From NCBI RefSeq assembly GCF_025356155.1, contig NZ_JANXUQ010000230.1, forward strand, positions 1-37,115: 37,115 nt of DNA. Direction: 5' to 3'. The position numbers were made by a program, and so were the translations under genes. This document shows positions 27,040-35,403 of this stretch, piece after piece. The stretch comes from Rhodoferax sp. Its GTDB lineage: Bacteria; Pseudomonadota; Gammaproteobacteria; Burkholderiales; Burkholderiaceae_C. The notes under the pieces were generated by a model. The model was given only the letters and a program-made list of their open reading frames with translations, ran no database searches and was not told the DNA's origin. Position 1 is the first letter of the stretch. Every line of letters starts with the position of its first letter.

Positions 27040-27154
27040 AGTCAGGCTTTATCGGAAACGCCACCGTCACGGTGACCAATCAATGAGATTCCAAAGGGAC
27101 GGCAGCAGATGTGAAGAATTCACCGTGCCTGGCCTCGGAAATGTTCCGCGGCGC

Positions 27155-28183
27155 TTACAGGTTTTCGACCCGTACGTCGGGATTGTAACGCAGGCCCCAA
27201 GCACAGAGAAGGGCCTGGAAGTCTTCCGGTGGCGGCACTTCAAAGACCATGGGTTGAGCCGTCACAGGGTGTGCAAATGCCAAGCGAACTGCGTGCAAGG
27301 CCTGTCGCTGCATACCGGCCACACAAGTTCCGCCGTACACCACATCGGCAACCAAAGGGTGGCCCAAACAGGCCATATGTACCCGAATCTGGTGGGTGCG
27401 GCCGGTATGCAAAATGCAACGTACAAAGCACCCGCTATCCGCGTTATCAAGGTACACCACATCCGTCTTGGCCGTTTTACCGGATTGGCTCTCCAAATCG
27501 ACGACGGCCATGCGCAAGCGGTTGCGGGGGTCACGTCCAATTGCCACTTCGACCGTTTGGGTCGCCGGGCCGGACCACGGCCGGTGGGCGATGGCGAGGT
27601 ACTGACGGCTCACATGCCGTGCCGCAATGGACTGCACCAGAGCATCCATCACCGCACGGCTACGCGCCACAACCATCAACCCACTGGTATCTTTGTCCAG
27701 GCGGTGAACGATTCCGGCCCTGGGCACTACGGAAATAGCTGGGTCATGCGCCAACAGGCCATTCAGCAGCGTGCCGCTCCAGTTACCAGGTGCCGGGTGC
27801 ACCACCAAGCCCGCAGGCTTATTGATGACCAAAATGTGGGCATCTTGAAACACCACCTCCAACTGCATGACCTGGGGCGTAAAAGCCTGGCTCTGCGGCG
27901 TAGGTCGCAATTCAATGACCAGCGCGTCGCCCGCCTTTACCTTGATGGAGGCCTTTTGCGCGGTTTGTGCATTCACGGTGACCAGCCCAGCCTCAATCAG
28001 CTGCTGCAGATAACTTCTGGAAAATTCGGGCGCAGCATCGACCAAGGCCCGGTCCAACCGGACCCCATGCTGCGCAGCCGAGACGCGCAACTTGCGCCAT
28101 TCGACCTCGGCTGTGGCATCCTCCACCTCTTCCGAGTCAACCACGGTTGCGTCGCTCGATATAATTCGTATGCTTTGTTTCAA
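27155..28183 (-). CDS. rluD: 23S rRNA pseudouridine(1911/1915/1917) synthase RluD
   Basis: A 342-residue RluA-family enzyme that makes the three pseudouridines of helix 69, important for 50S function. An S4-like domain (GVRLDRALVDAAPEFSRSYLQQLIEAGLVTVN) precedes the catalytic core with GIVHRLDKDTSGLMVVAR (catalytic Asp in RLD), HRQYLAI-like SRQYLAIAHRPW, and HTGRTHQIRVHMACLGHPLVAD. The start is uncertain: TTG 28183 is the longest frame but lacks a good ribosome site, while GTG 28144 would leave the S4 domain intact and free the bamD promoter region. It is divergent from bamD, as in other proteobacteria. In relatives pgeF usually follows; here scpB does. Confidence 0.93.
   Translation of the reverse strand: MKQSIRIISSDATVVDSEEVEDATAEVEWRKLRVSAAQHGVRLDRALVDAAPEFSRSYLQQLIEAGLVTVNAQTAQKASIKVKAGDALVIELRPTPQSQAFTPQVMQLEVVFQDAHILVINKPAGLVVHPAPGNWSGTLLNGLLAHDPAISVVPRAGIVHRLDKDTSGLMVVARSRAVMDALVQSIAARHVSRQYLAIAHRPWSGPATQTVEVAIGRDPRNRLRMAVVDLESQSGKTAKTDVVYLDNADSGCFVRCILHTGRTHQIRVHMACLGHPLVADVVYGGTCVAGMQRQALHAVRLAFAHPVTAQPMVFEVPPPEDFQALLCAWGLRYNPDVRVENL
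28160..28165 (+). promoter_or_regulatory. Perfect -10 hexamer upstream of bamD
   Basis: TATAAT at 28160-28165 lies 32 bases before the bamD ATG and would start transcription near 28172. The -35 at 17-18 spacing (TCAACC/GTCAAC) is poor, so activity would need help or tolerate a weak -35. The hexamer lies within the longest possible rluD frame, one reason to suspect that rluD starts downstream. Confidence 0.4.
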
Positions 28184-28197
28184 GAAAGTTTCCCAAC

Positions 28198-29004
28198 ATG
28201 CTTCGTGTCAAATTATCGGTCGTTTGCGTTTCATTGCTGGCGACCGTCGCATTCTTGACTGCCGGTTGCTCCAGCGCACCGGTGGACAAGACTGCCGCGA
28301 TGAGCCCAACCAAGATCTACGCGGAGGCCAAGGACGAGATGGCAGCGGGCCAGTGGGAGCGTGCCATACCGCTGCTGGAGAAGCTTGAATCGCGTGCCGC
28401 CGGTACGCCACTAGCGCAGCAGGCCCAGTTGGACAAGGCCTACGCACAGTACAAATCTGCAGACACGGCGCAGGCCCTGGCAACGCTGGATCGCTTCATG
28501 AAGCTGCACCCGGTCAGTCCGGCTCTGGATTACGCTATTTACCTCAAAGGCGTGATCAACTTCAATGATGACTTGGGCCTGTTTGCCAAATTTACACGCC
28601 AGGATTTGACGGAGCGCGACCAAAAAGCTTCCAAAGAATCGTTTGAAGCCTTCAAGGAACTGGTCGACCGTTTCCCCGATTCCCGCTACGCCAACGATGC
28701 GCGCCAACGGATGAATTACATCGTGAGCTCCTTGGCGCAGTATGAAGTGCATGTCGCCCGCTACTACTTCAAACGTGGCGCCTACTTGGCGGCCGTGAAC
28801 CGGGCGCAAGTGGCGGTGTCAGATTATCGCCAAGTGGATGCCATTGAAGAAGCCCTCTACATCATGTACCGCTCGTACGAAGCATTGGGTATGACCCAAC
28901 TGCGCGACGACACCAAGCGCGTGCTGGAGAAAAATTATCCCCAATCCGACTTCCTGGTCCATGGCTCGCGCGCCATCAACGACCCGTGGTGGAAGGTCTG
29001 GTAA
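28198..29004 (+). CDS. bamD: Outer membrane assembly lipoprotein BamD
   Basis: A 268-residue essential lipoprotein of the BAM complex, with five tetratricopeptide repeats that recognise the C-terminal signal of outer-membrane barrels and hold BamA. The signal peptide ends at the lipobox LTAGC with acylated Cys24. Repeats are visible in KIYAEAKDEMAAGQWERAIPLLEKLESR, AQLDKAYAQYKSADTAQALATLDRFMKLHP and VARYYFKRGAYLAAVNRAQVAVSDY. The YAIYLKGVINFNDD and FPDSRYANDARQRM motifs are typical of BamD (YfiO/ComL). AAGAAAG serves as a weak ribosome site. The 3' end overlaps the convergent helicase gene by 29 bases. Confidence 0.96.
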   Translation: MLRVKLSVVCVSLLATVAFLTAGCSSAPVDKTAAMSPTKIYAEAKDEMAAGQWERAIPLLEKLESRAAGTPLAQQAQLDKAYAQYKSADTAQALATLDRFMKLHPVSPALDYAIYLKGVINFNDDLGLFAKFTRQDLTERDQKASKESFEAFKELVDRFPDSRYANDARQRMNYIVSSLAQYEVHVARYYFKRGAYLAAVNRAQVAVSDYRQVDAIEEALYIMYRSYEALGMTQLRDDTKRVLEKNYPQSDFLVHGSRAINDPWWKVW

Positions 29005-30982
29005 GCTCACTTAGCGCCTGCGCGAACTGGTCCTGGGTCGTGATCCGCTGCATGGCCGGTAGCGCAGCCAAAATACGGCGCCCGTAACCCATCTGGGTCA
29101 AACGCACGTCACATACGACGAGAATTCCGCGGTCTGTCTCACGTCGAATCAGGCGCCCTGCCCCCTGCTTCAAGGCAATGGCAGCCTGCGGCACGTGGTA
29201 GTGGTGAAACGGATTGCTACCACTGGCTTCCAATTGGCGTGCCCGCGCTTCCACCACAGGGTCACCAGGCGGTGAGAAGGGTAGTTTGTCAACGACGACC
29301 AATTGCAAAGCGTCGCCCGGCACGTCAATCCCCTCCCAGAACGACGCTGAACCGACCAGGATGCAGCCGTTGTTCCCAGCCACAGCGCCTTGGATAAAGC
29401 GCTCCGTGAGTTCGCGCTTGGAAGACTCTCCCTGCAGCAACACGTCAACAAACGAGTGCGTGTCAAAATGCTCGCGCAGGGCTGCGGCAATCTCGCGCAT
29501 GGCCCGCAGCGTGGTTGTCAACACCAAGGTCCGTCCGCCCAAGACCGCCGCACCTTGGGCTACCACTTGTGCCACGGCTGCACTGTGCCCCGCATCACTG
29601 GGCTTGGGCATATGCGACGGGATGTACAAGGCGGCCTGTGCCAAGTAGTCAAACGGGCTTTGCACTTGCAGCACCTGCGCGCCCTGCAAACCACACGACT
29701 CGACAAAATGCGCCATGGTCGCGTCGTGCCCTAGCGTGGCCGATGTAAAAATCCACGAGCTGCGGCTACCAGCGCTGGAACTGGGCTCGATGACGCGTGA
29801 ACGCATGGCATCTGCAATATCCAGCGGTGACTGAACCAGACGGACTTGGGTGGCGCCGACCTCCAACCAGCGAATGGCGCCGGGTTGCACCGCATGCGAA
29901 AAAATATCGAGTTCGGCCATCAAGCGTGAAGCGCGTTCGTGCAGACCTTTGAGTTCAGAGGACAACTCTTCCAAGCTGCGCAGCACCACGTCCGTCTGCT
30001 GCAGTGCTGTGTGTAAGGCCGCCACCACGTTCTGCCAATCCTGTACGGCTATGCCGGACGGCTGCTCTTGTTGCCAGGCAATGCGCCCCGAAGGTTGGCC
30101 GCCGCCACACAACGTGCGCACTGCCATAACACTCCGGGCAAGTTCGGCCAGCATGTCCGACCAACCGGCATGGGCCAAAAGCATTTTTTGCCCCTCTTGC
30201 GCCAAGTCTCGTCCAAAATTGTCCAACTGGTGCGTCGTGAGTTGGCGACCCAAAAACTGGACACCGATTTCATTGAGCTGGTGCGCTTCATCAAAGACTA
30301 CAGAATGTACCGTCGGTAACAACTCCGCTACACCCGATTCACGAATATTGAGGTCCGCAAAGAAGAGGTGGTGGTTGATGACGACTACGTCCGCCGCCAT
30401 GGCCTCTCGCCGGGCCAGGTTGACGTGGCAGTTTTGGATCTGCGGGCAGCGCGCTCCAAGACAGTTGTCGCGCGTAGAAGTGACCAATGGAATTACGGGC
30501 GAACGTTCGTCCAGTTGCGTCAACTCTGCCAAATCCCCCGCGTGCGTCGCCTGGGCCCATATCTCAACTCGGGCCAGTTCCCGTTGTACTGCTACTTTGT
30601 GGGCTAGTTCGTCGTGCCGGGCTTCGTTTAGGCGGTGCATGCACAAATAGCTGCTGCGCCCTTTGAGCAGTGCAGTGCGCACCGGCATGCCCAGCGCTTT
30701 CACCAAACGAGGAATGTCCCGGCCAAAGAGCTGGTCTTGCAAGGTTTTAGTCGCGGTGGATAGCAGGGTGCGCTCTCCACTTAGCAAGGCCGGCACTAGA
30801 TACGCAAACGTCTTGCCAACGCCCGTACCAGCCTCGACGACCAGCACGCCACCCGTCTCCATAGTCGCAGCCACTGCCTGGGCCATCACTGTTTGCCCGC
30901 TGCGGGGGTTGAACTCGTCTACACAATGCGCCAAAGCGCCATCGGGGTCAAAGGCACGCGCCACCAGATCCTGCAGGCCCAT
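28976..30982 (-). CDS. yoaA: ATP-dependent DNA helicase, DinG/YoaA family (XPD-like)
   Basis: A 668-residue superfamily 2 helicase of the iron-sulfur XPD/DinG group, which unwinds 5'-overhang DNA and repairs or reverses blocked structures. Motif I is EAGTGVGKTFAYLVPAL (50-66) and motif Ia includes STATKTLQDQL. Candidate cluster cysteines lie in SYLCMHRL and in CLGARCPQIQNC, spacing consistent with a [4Fe-4S] domain. Motif II is VVFDEAHQLNEIG. The C-terminal half has FTSATLGHDATM, GSASFWEGIDVPGDAL and the motif VI QGAGRLIRRETDRG. Length is closer to YoaA (about 640) than to E. coli DinG (716). ATG 30982 begins three bases after the DUF465 stop. The last 29 bases overlap bamD tail-to-tail. Confidence 0.88.
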   Translation of the reverse strand: MGLQDLVARAFDPDGALAHCVDEFNPRSGQTVMAQAVAATMETGGVLVVEAGTGVGKTFAYLVPALLSGERTLLSTATKTLQDQLFGRDIPRLVKALGMPVRTALLKGRSSYLCMHRLNEARHDELAHKVAVQRELARVEIWAQATHAGDLAELTQLDERSPVIPLVTSTRDNCLGARCPQIQNCHVNLARREAMAADVVVINHHLFFADLNIRESGVAELLPTVHSVVFDEAHQLNEIGVQFLGRQLTTHQLDNFGRDLAQEGQKMLLAHAGWSDMLAELARSVMAVRTLCGGGQPSGRIAWQQEQPSGIAVQDWQNVVAALHTALQQTDVVLRSLEELSSELKGLHERASRLMAELDIFSHAVQPGAIRWLEVGATQVRLVQSPLDIADAMRSRVIEPSSSAGSRSSWIFTSATLGHDATMAHFVESCGLQGAQVLQVQSPFDYLAQAALYIPSHMPKPSDAGHSAAVAQVVAQGAAVLGGRTLVLTTTLRAMREIAAALREHFDTHSFVDVLLQGESSKRELTERFIQGAVAGNNGCILVGSASFWEGIDVPGDALQLVVVDKLPFSPPGDPVVEARARQLEASGSNPFHHYHVPQAAIALKQGAGRLIRRETDRGILVVCDVRLTQMGYGRRILAALPAMQRITTQDQFAQALSELTRPSTTGR

Positions 30983-30985
30983 GTT

Positions 30986-31195
30986 TTAGGCCGGCTCGTT
31001 GGGCTCTAATTCGCGCTCCACTTGGGCAATCTCGTCCCGCAGCAATAAACGACGTTTTTTTAGACGTCGCATCATCAGCTCGTCAACCGGTGAGTCGGTG
31101 GCTGCGCGGTCGATCAGGGCATTCAGATCGGCGTGTTCTATGCGCAACTCAATCAAATGGCGTTCGGGCGAGTGGAGATTTGTTACCAAGGGCAA
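30986..31195 (-). CDS. DUF465 (YdcH-like) small helical protein
   Basis: A 69-residue protein of two predicted helices separated by a short turn: RHLIELRIEHADLNALIDRAAT, then SPVDELMMRRLKKRRLLLRDEIAQVERELEP. The H-x-x-L-N/D-x-x-I and KKRRLLLRDEI motifs are those of DUF465/YdcH proteins, whose function is unknown. No ATG or GTG is available in the right region, so the start must be TTG 31195 (or TTG 31189); no ribosome site is evident, which lowers certainty about the start but not the gene. It lies three bases before the helicase gene and is divergent from the PP2C phosphatase gene, with about 104 bases between them. Confidence 0.8.
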   Translation of the reverse strand: MPLVTNLHSPERHLIELRIEHADLNALIDRAATDSPVDELMMRRLKKRRLLLRDEIAQVERELEPNEPA

Positions 31196-31299
31196 TGGGA
31201 GTAAGTACGGGTTTAAACTACAGGACCAGTTGTCGTGCTGGCTCGATAATACGACCTTACTGTCCTTTTGAAGAAAGTATTGCTCACAAGCAACTCAAC

Positions 31300-32061
31300 A
31301 TGGCCACAGGTTACCGACTCACTGCTTCCACAGGCATCCACAAAGGCGACCGCGAGTACCAGCAAGACCAGATCGCGTTACTGAAACACCCTCGCGTCAA
31401 CGGCTGCATTCTGGCAATCGTGGCCGATGGCATGGGCGGACGCAGCGGCGGCAGAAAAGCGTCGGATCAAGTCATGATGACCTCCAAACAGCTGTTTGAG
31501 CGTTACGACCCTGACACCGATGACGCCTCGTCCATCTTGGCGCAGGTGATACAGGAGGCGCATGTGGTCATCAAGCTGACCGCTATTTCATCCGAAGAAG
31601 AGCCGCACAGCACGCTGGCCGCATTTTTGATCAATGCCGGTGGCGACTGTCACTGGGCCCACACCGGCGACTCCCGCATTTACCACTTCCACGGCAATCG
31701 CTTCGTCAAGCGCACCATGGACCACTCTTACGTGCAGGCCTTGGTCAACCGCGGCGAGATTACCGAAGAGCAAGCTGCAGTGCACCCGCAGTCCAATATT
31801 CTGATGGGATGTCTGGGCACTGAGAACGATCCGCCGGTCGACTTCCACTTCATCCCGCAACTGCGCCCTGGCGATGTGCTCATGGCCTGCAGTGACGGCG
31901 TCTGGCATTACTTCAACACCGGTGAATTGGGTTCTGTGCTATCCACGCTGAGTGCGCGCGAAGCCACAGAGTTTCTGATCGAAAAAGCCCGCTCACGCGG
32001 ACGGGGTGTGGGTGACAATTTGTCGATCGTGGTCGTCAAGCTGGAGCCTCTGACGCCTTAG
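31300..32061 (+). CDS. PP2C-family protein serine/threonine phosphatase
   Basis: A 253-residue Mg/Mn-dependent phosphatase of the Stp1/PrpC type. Metal- and phosphate-site residues appear in order: the Asp of EYQQDQIALL near 23, VADGMGGRSGG (41-51), HTGDSRIYHF, LRPGDVLMACSDGVW and the C-terminal RGVGDNLSIVVVK. It covers the catalytic domain only, with no sensor or membrane segment. I start it at ATG 31300, where the conserved YRLTASTGIHKGDREYQQDQ begins; the frame is open further upstream but that stretch overlaps the divergent DUF465 gene. No kinase gene accompanies it, so its partner is elsewhere. GATAAT at 31245-31250 is a possible -10, without a convincing -35. Confidence 0.9.
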   Translation: MATGYRLTASTGIHKGDREYQQDQIALLKHPRVNGCILAIVADGMGGRSGGRKASDQVMMTSKQLFERYDPDTDDASSILAQVIQEAHVVIKLTAISSEEEPHSTLAAFLINAGGDCHWAHTGDSRIYHFHGNRFVKRTMDHSYVQALVNRGEITEEQAAVHPQSNILMGCLGTENDPPVDFHFIPQLRPGDVLMACSDGVWHYFNTGELGSVLSTLSAREATEFLIEKARSRGRGVGDNLSIVVVKLEPLTP

Positions 32062-32124
32062 TTTCGTCGCCTTCGTATGCGCTAGTGCGCACGCCACACT
32101 GTCCCGCGCCGCAGGGTTTGACTT

Positions 32125-32739
32125 TTAAGGCGTTACCGGTAGCGGTGGGCCACCGGTGCCATGTTCCAGCAACCGCTTGTCACGCTCCTGGCGTCGTTTT
32201 TCCAGCGCTTTAAGTTTGTCCTGGTAGGCCGTATGGTTTTTCTCCACCGTTGCGGCGTCCAGCGCAGATGTTGATTTCGGGGTCGACGACTTGCCAGGCT
32301 TGGCTTGGTTTTGGTGATTGAGCACTTTCGCGTCCAGGTTCTTCTGCCGCTCTTCCACGGTTGTTTTCTCATCACCCGCCTGCCTGTCAAGCGCACGCTG
32401 CGCGCTTTCTGCGTCTTTGGTTTGCGTCTCTTGCGCTTGCTCCGCCACCGTTCGCCGTCGTTCAGTCTCATTGAGCCTGACTTCCTGGCGCTTCAAGTCA
32501 GCCTGCATCTGGCGCCTGCGGGTACCCACCTTGTTTTGACAATCGATAACAGCAAATCTGGACAGGCACGCTGCGTCTTCGGCATCCAGTTCAGCCGACT
32601 TCTGCTGACGAATTGCGTCTATACGCACGCGCTCAGCTACTGCGCTCCCATCCGCCGGCGTCTGGCCGACGTCGCCCTGGCCCCATGCGGAGGCGCTCCA
32701 TGCCAGCAGCAACAACGCGGCGATTCGCAGCCTGATCAT
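32125..32739 (-). CDS. Secreted coiled-coil protein of unknown function
   Basis: A 204-residue protein with a signal peptide (MIRLRIAALLLLAWSASAWG, cleavage likely after ASAWG). Residues about 35-200 are charged, mostly helical and coiled-coil-like (RIDAIRQQKSAELDAEDAACL, RRRQMQADLKRQEVRLNETERRR, KNHTAYQDKLKALEKRRQERDKR). Two cysteines, about nine residues apart (AACLSRFAVIDCQNK), could form a periplasmic disulfide. I know no named family. Its ATG shares a base with the zapE stop (TGATG), so it is translationally coupled to a cytoplasmic ATPase, an odd pairing for an exported protein. Gene position after zapE appears in relatives as I recall. Confidence 0.75.
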   Translation of the reverse strand: MIRLRIAALLLLAWSASAWGQGDVGQTPADGSAVAERVRIDAIRQQKSAELDAEDAACLSRFAVIDCQNKVGTRRRQMQADLKRQEVRLNETERRRTVAEQAQETQTKDAESAQRALDRQAGDEKTTVEERQKNLDAKVLNHQNQAKPGKSSTPKSTSALDAATVEKNHTAYQDKLKALEKRRQERDKRLLEHGTGGPPLPVTP

Positions 32740-33836
32740 CAGGTTAGCCCTGTATCCACCACGCGACGCTCCAGCGACAAATACTCTGACGTCTGCATCT
32801 CGCTCAAGCGCGACACAGTGCGTGGGAATTCATGCGCCATTGGGCCATCGGTGTATAAATCCATGGGCGGTACCTCGGCCGACACCACCAACTTGACGCG
32901 GCGGTCATACAACACATCAATCAGCCAGGTAAAGCGCCGCGCCTCCGATGCCATACGCAATGGCATGTGCGGTATATCACTCAGAAATACGGTGTGGAAC
33001 TGCGTCGCGATTTCCAGATAGTCGTTCTGCGAGCGTGGCCCGCCGCACAACGACTTGAAATCAAACCAGACCACACCTCCCGCCTTGCGCCGCACCCAGA
33101 TCTTTCGCGATTCGATATTCAGCACCGGCTCTTCATCCTGGGTTTCTACCAACGCGTTGAAGGCCTGTTCCATCTCCGCGTCTGCAGCCGGGCCGTTGGG
33201 CACGTGGTACAGCGTCAGCGCCTCCATCGTGCGGCGACGGTAGTCGGTGCCGTTGTCAACACTGATCACTTCCAGCTTGTCATTGAGCAAGGCGATAGCC
33301 GGTAATATGCGGTCGCGGTGCAGCCCACCAGGGTAAAGGTCGTCTGGCTTGAAGTTCGATGTCGTCACAAGACCCACGCCATTTTCGAACAGGGCCGACA
33401 GCAGCCGGTGCAAGATCAACGCGTCGGTGATGTCGGCCACATGGAACTCGTCAAAACAGATCAGCCGAAAACGCTTGGCAATGCGCTTGCCCAGTTCGTC
33501 CAAGGGGTTCACTGTGCCCTGCAACTCTGCAAGCTCGCGGTGCACTTCGCGCATGAACTCGTGGAAGTGCAGACGCGTCTTGCGCTTGAGTGGCACGGCG
33601 TTGAAGAAGCAATCCATCAAAAAGCTTTTTCCCCGCCCCACCCCTCCGTGCATGTACACGCCACGCGGGATGTCGGGCCGGTTGATGAGCTTTTTGAAGG
33701 CGTTGGAGCGTTGCTCTTTGAACTCCGCCCACTCTTGCGCGCAACGCTCCAGAGCGTCTACGGCGCGCAGTTGCGCCGGGTCGGCCGTGTAGCCCCGGGT
33801 GGCCAGCTCGGCTTCGTAGGTTTGTTTGACGTTCAA
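32739..33836 (-). CDS. zapE: Cell division protein ZapE (AFG1-like ATPase)
   Basis: A 365-residue AFG1/ZapE ATPase that, in E. coli, interacts with FtsZ and is needed for division under some stresses. Walker A is GGVGRGKS (64-71), in the family context RGVYMHGGVGRGKSFLMD. Walker B is LICFDEFHVADITDA, and the sensor-like LVTTSNFKPDDLYPGGLHRDRILP follows. The C-terminal RRFTWLIDVLYDRRVKLVVSAEV and RTVSRLSEMQTSEYL are standard. The start is TTG 33836, since the family N-terminus (VKQTYEAEL) begins there and no ATG is available upstream. Copy 3 of the dispersed repeat lies a few bases upstream. Follows lpdA on the same strand. Confidence 0.94.
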   Translation of the reverse strand: MNVKQTYEAELATRGYTADPAQLRAVDALERCAQEWAEFKEQRSNAFKKLINRPDIPRGVYMHGGVGRGKSFLMDCFFNAVPLKRKTRLHFHEFMREVHRELAELQGTVNPLDELGKRIAKRFRLICFDEFHVADITDALILHRLLSALFENGVGLVTTSNFKPDDLYPGGLHRDRILPAIALLNDKLEVISVDNGTDYRRRTMEALTLYHVPNGPAADAEMEQAFNALVETQDEEPVLNIESRKIWVRRKAGGVVWFDFKSLCGGPRSQNDYLEIATQFHTVFLSDIPHMPLRMASEARRFTWLIDVLYDRRVKLVVSAEVPPMDLYTDGPMAHEFPRTVSRLSEMQTSEYLSLERRVVDTGLT

Positions 33837-33850
33837 AACAACAGATCTCT

Positions 33851-33916
33851 GATTGCTACCAATTTAATAGCTGCCAACGCATATTCCACGAGGGCTAGCG
33901 ACCAATTCGCTTAACG
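33851..33916 (+). repeat. Dispersed intergenic repeat, copy 3
   Basis: Elements in order: TTGCTACCAATTTAATAGCT, CAACGCATATTCCACGAGGG (33880s) with the core ACGAGGGCTAGCG at 33888-33900, and ACCAATTCGCTTAACG. It matches copy 2 (plus strand) and copy 1 (minus strand). It fills most of the 129-base gap between lpdA and zapE. Confidence 0.65.
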
Positions 33917-33965
33917 GGGTCCCGCAAAGCGGCGGCGCGTGGAAACCATTTCAATCACGTGGCAA

Positions 33966-35393
33966 TCAGAAATTCAGAGTGCGCTTGTCCACCGCCAGCG
34001 CGGCTTCCTTGGTTGCCTCGCTCAAAGAAGGATGGGCGTGGCAGATGCGGGCGATGTCTTCGGCGCTGGCTTTGAATTCCATGGCAACTACGGCCTCAGA
34101 AATCAACTCACTGGCCTGCGGACCAACGATGTGAACACCCAAAATTTCGTCGGTCGTAGCATCTGCCAGGAACTTGACGAAACCGGTGGTGTCGCCCAGC
34201 GCACGGGCCCGGCCATTCGCCAGGAATGGGAAGGAGCCCGCCTTGTAGGCACGGCCGCTGGCCTTGAGCTGCTGCTCGGTCTGGCCGACCCAGGCAATTT
34301 CGGGGCTGGTGTAGATGACCCATGGCACGGTGTTGAAGTTGACGTGGCCATGTTGGCCCGCAATGCGCTCGGCCACGGCAACGCCCTCTTCCTCCGCCTT
34401 GTGCGCCAGCATCGGGCCGCGCACCACATCGCCAATCGCCCACACATTCGGCAGGCTGGTCTTGCAATCGTCGTCCACGACGATGGCGCCGCGCTCGTCC
34501 AGCTTCATGCCAACCGCCTCCGCACCCAGGCCGATGGTGTTGGGCACACGGCCGATGGAGACGATAAGCTTGTCCACGTCCAGCGTCTGCGCCTCGCCCT
34601 TCGCGTTGGTGTAGGCGATGGACAAGCCCTTCTTGTTCGACGTGATCTCGCCGACCTTCACGCCCAGCTCTATCTTCAGGCCCTGCTTGGTGAACGCCTT
34701 GAAGGCTTCCTTGGCGACCTGTTCGTCGACGGCACCCAGGAAGGTCGGCAAACCTTCCAGAATCGTCACGTCGGAGCCCAAGCGGCGCCATACCGAGCCC
34801 ATTTCCAGGCCGATGACACCCGAGCCGATCAGACCCAGCTTCTTGGGCACAGCGCCCACGCGCAAAGCGCCATCGTTGGACAAAATGCGTTCTTCGTCGA
34901 AGTGCGCGCCCGGCAGCGCACGGGCATTGGACCCGGTGGCCACGATGATGTGTTTACCCAGCAGCGATTCTTCGGTTGCACCAGCCACGTTGATGACGTA
35001 ACCATCGGCGCCAGCGCTTACAAATGCGCCACGGCCGTGGAAGAACGTAATCTTGTTCTTCTTAAACAGGTACTGAATACCGTCGTTATTCTGCTTGACG
35101 ACCATGTCCTTGCGGGCCAGCATCTTGCCCACATCCATGGAGACGTTGGAAGCCGAAATGCCGTGCTCTGCAAAGTGGTGGTTGGCGTGGTCAAAGTGCT
35201 CGGACGACTGCAACAGCGCCTTGGACGGGATGCATCCCACATTGGTACACGTCCCGCCCAACGCCGGACCGCCCTTGCTATTCTTCCACTCGTCGATACA
35301 GGCCACGTTGAAGCCCAGTTGGGCCGCGCGGATGGCCGCAATATAGCCACCAGGACCGCCGCCGATGACGATCACATCAAATTGTTTGCTCAT
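33966..35393 (-). CDS. lpdA: Dihydrolipoyl dehydrogenase (E3), 2-oxoglutarate dehydrogenase complex
   Basis: A 475-residue flavoprotein that reoxidises the dihydrolipoyl groups of E2 with NAD. The FAD fold opens with [21 protein letters not shown]. The redox disulfide is [15 protein letters not shown] (Cys49, Cys54). The NAD site is [21 protein letters not shown], the second FAD motif is [21 protein letters not shown], and the C-terminal active-site pair is [12 protein letters not shown] 35393 is decided by GAGGA seven bases upstream and the family start [15 protein letters not shown]; a longer upstream frame runs through odhB. It follows odhB by ten bases in the sucA-odhB-lpdA operon, so it serves this complex rather than pyruvate dehydrogenase. 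Confidence 0.97.
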   Translation of the reverse strand: MSKQFDVIVIGGGPGGYIAAIRAAQLGFNVACIDEWKNSKGGPALGGTCTNVGCIPSKALLQSSEHFDHANHHFAEHGISASNVSMDVGKMLARKDMVVKQNNDGIQYLFKKNKITFFHGRGAFVSAGADGYVINVAGATEESLLGKHIIVATGSNARALPGAHFDEERILSNDGALRVGAVPKKLGLIGSGVIGLEMGSVWRRLGSDVTILEGLPTFLGAVDEQVAKEAFKAFTKQGLKIELGVKVGEITSNKKGLSIAYTNAKGEAQTLDVDKLIVSIGRVPNTIGLGAEAVGMKLDERGAIVVDDDCKTSLPNVWAIGDVVRGPMLAHKAEEEGVAVAERIAGQHGHVNFNTVPWVIYTSPEIAWVGQTEQQLKASGRAYKAGSFPFLANGRARALGDTTGFVKFLADATTDEILGVHIVGPQASELISEAVVAMEFKASAEDIARICHAHPSLSEATKEAALAVDKRTLNF

Positions 35394-35403
35394 GTTTGTG
35401 TCC

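Noticed and set aside
26864..28258. Open frame of 464 codons on the plus strand across scpB and rluD
   Set aside because: It is antisense to two well-supported genes and also runs through the 115-base gap and the bamD start; no recognisable domain or ribosome site.
32078..32091. TGCGC-TAGT-GCGCA hairpin between the PP2C gene and the secreted coiled-coil gene
   Set aside because: Only a five-base stem with no T-run on either strand; too weak to call a terminator.
33849..33970. Nine-base inverted repeat TCTGATTGC / GCAATCAGA flanking repeat copy 3, like ends of a mobile element
   Set aside because: One arm overlaps the lpdA stop codon, the other two repeat copies have no such flanks, and nine bases over this distance can occur by chance.
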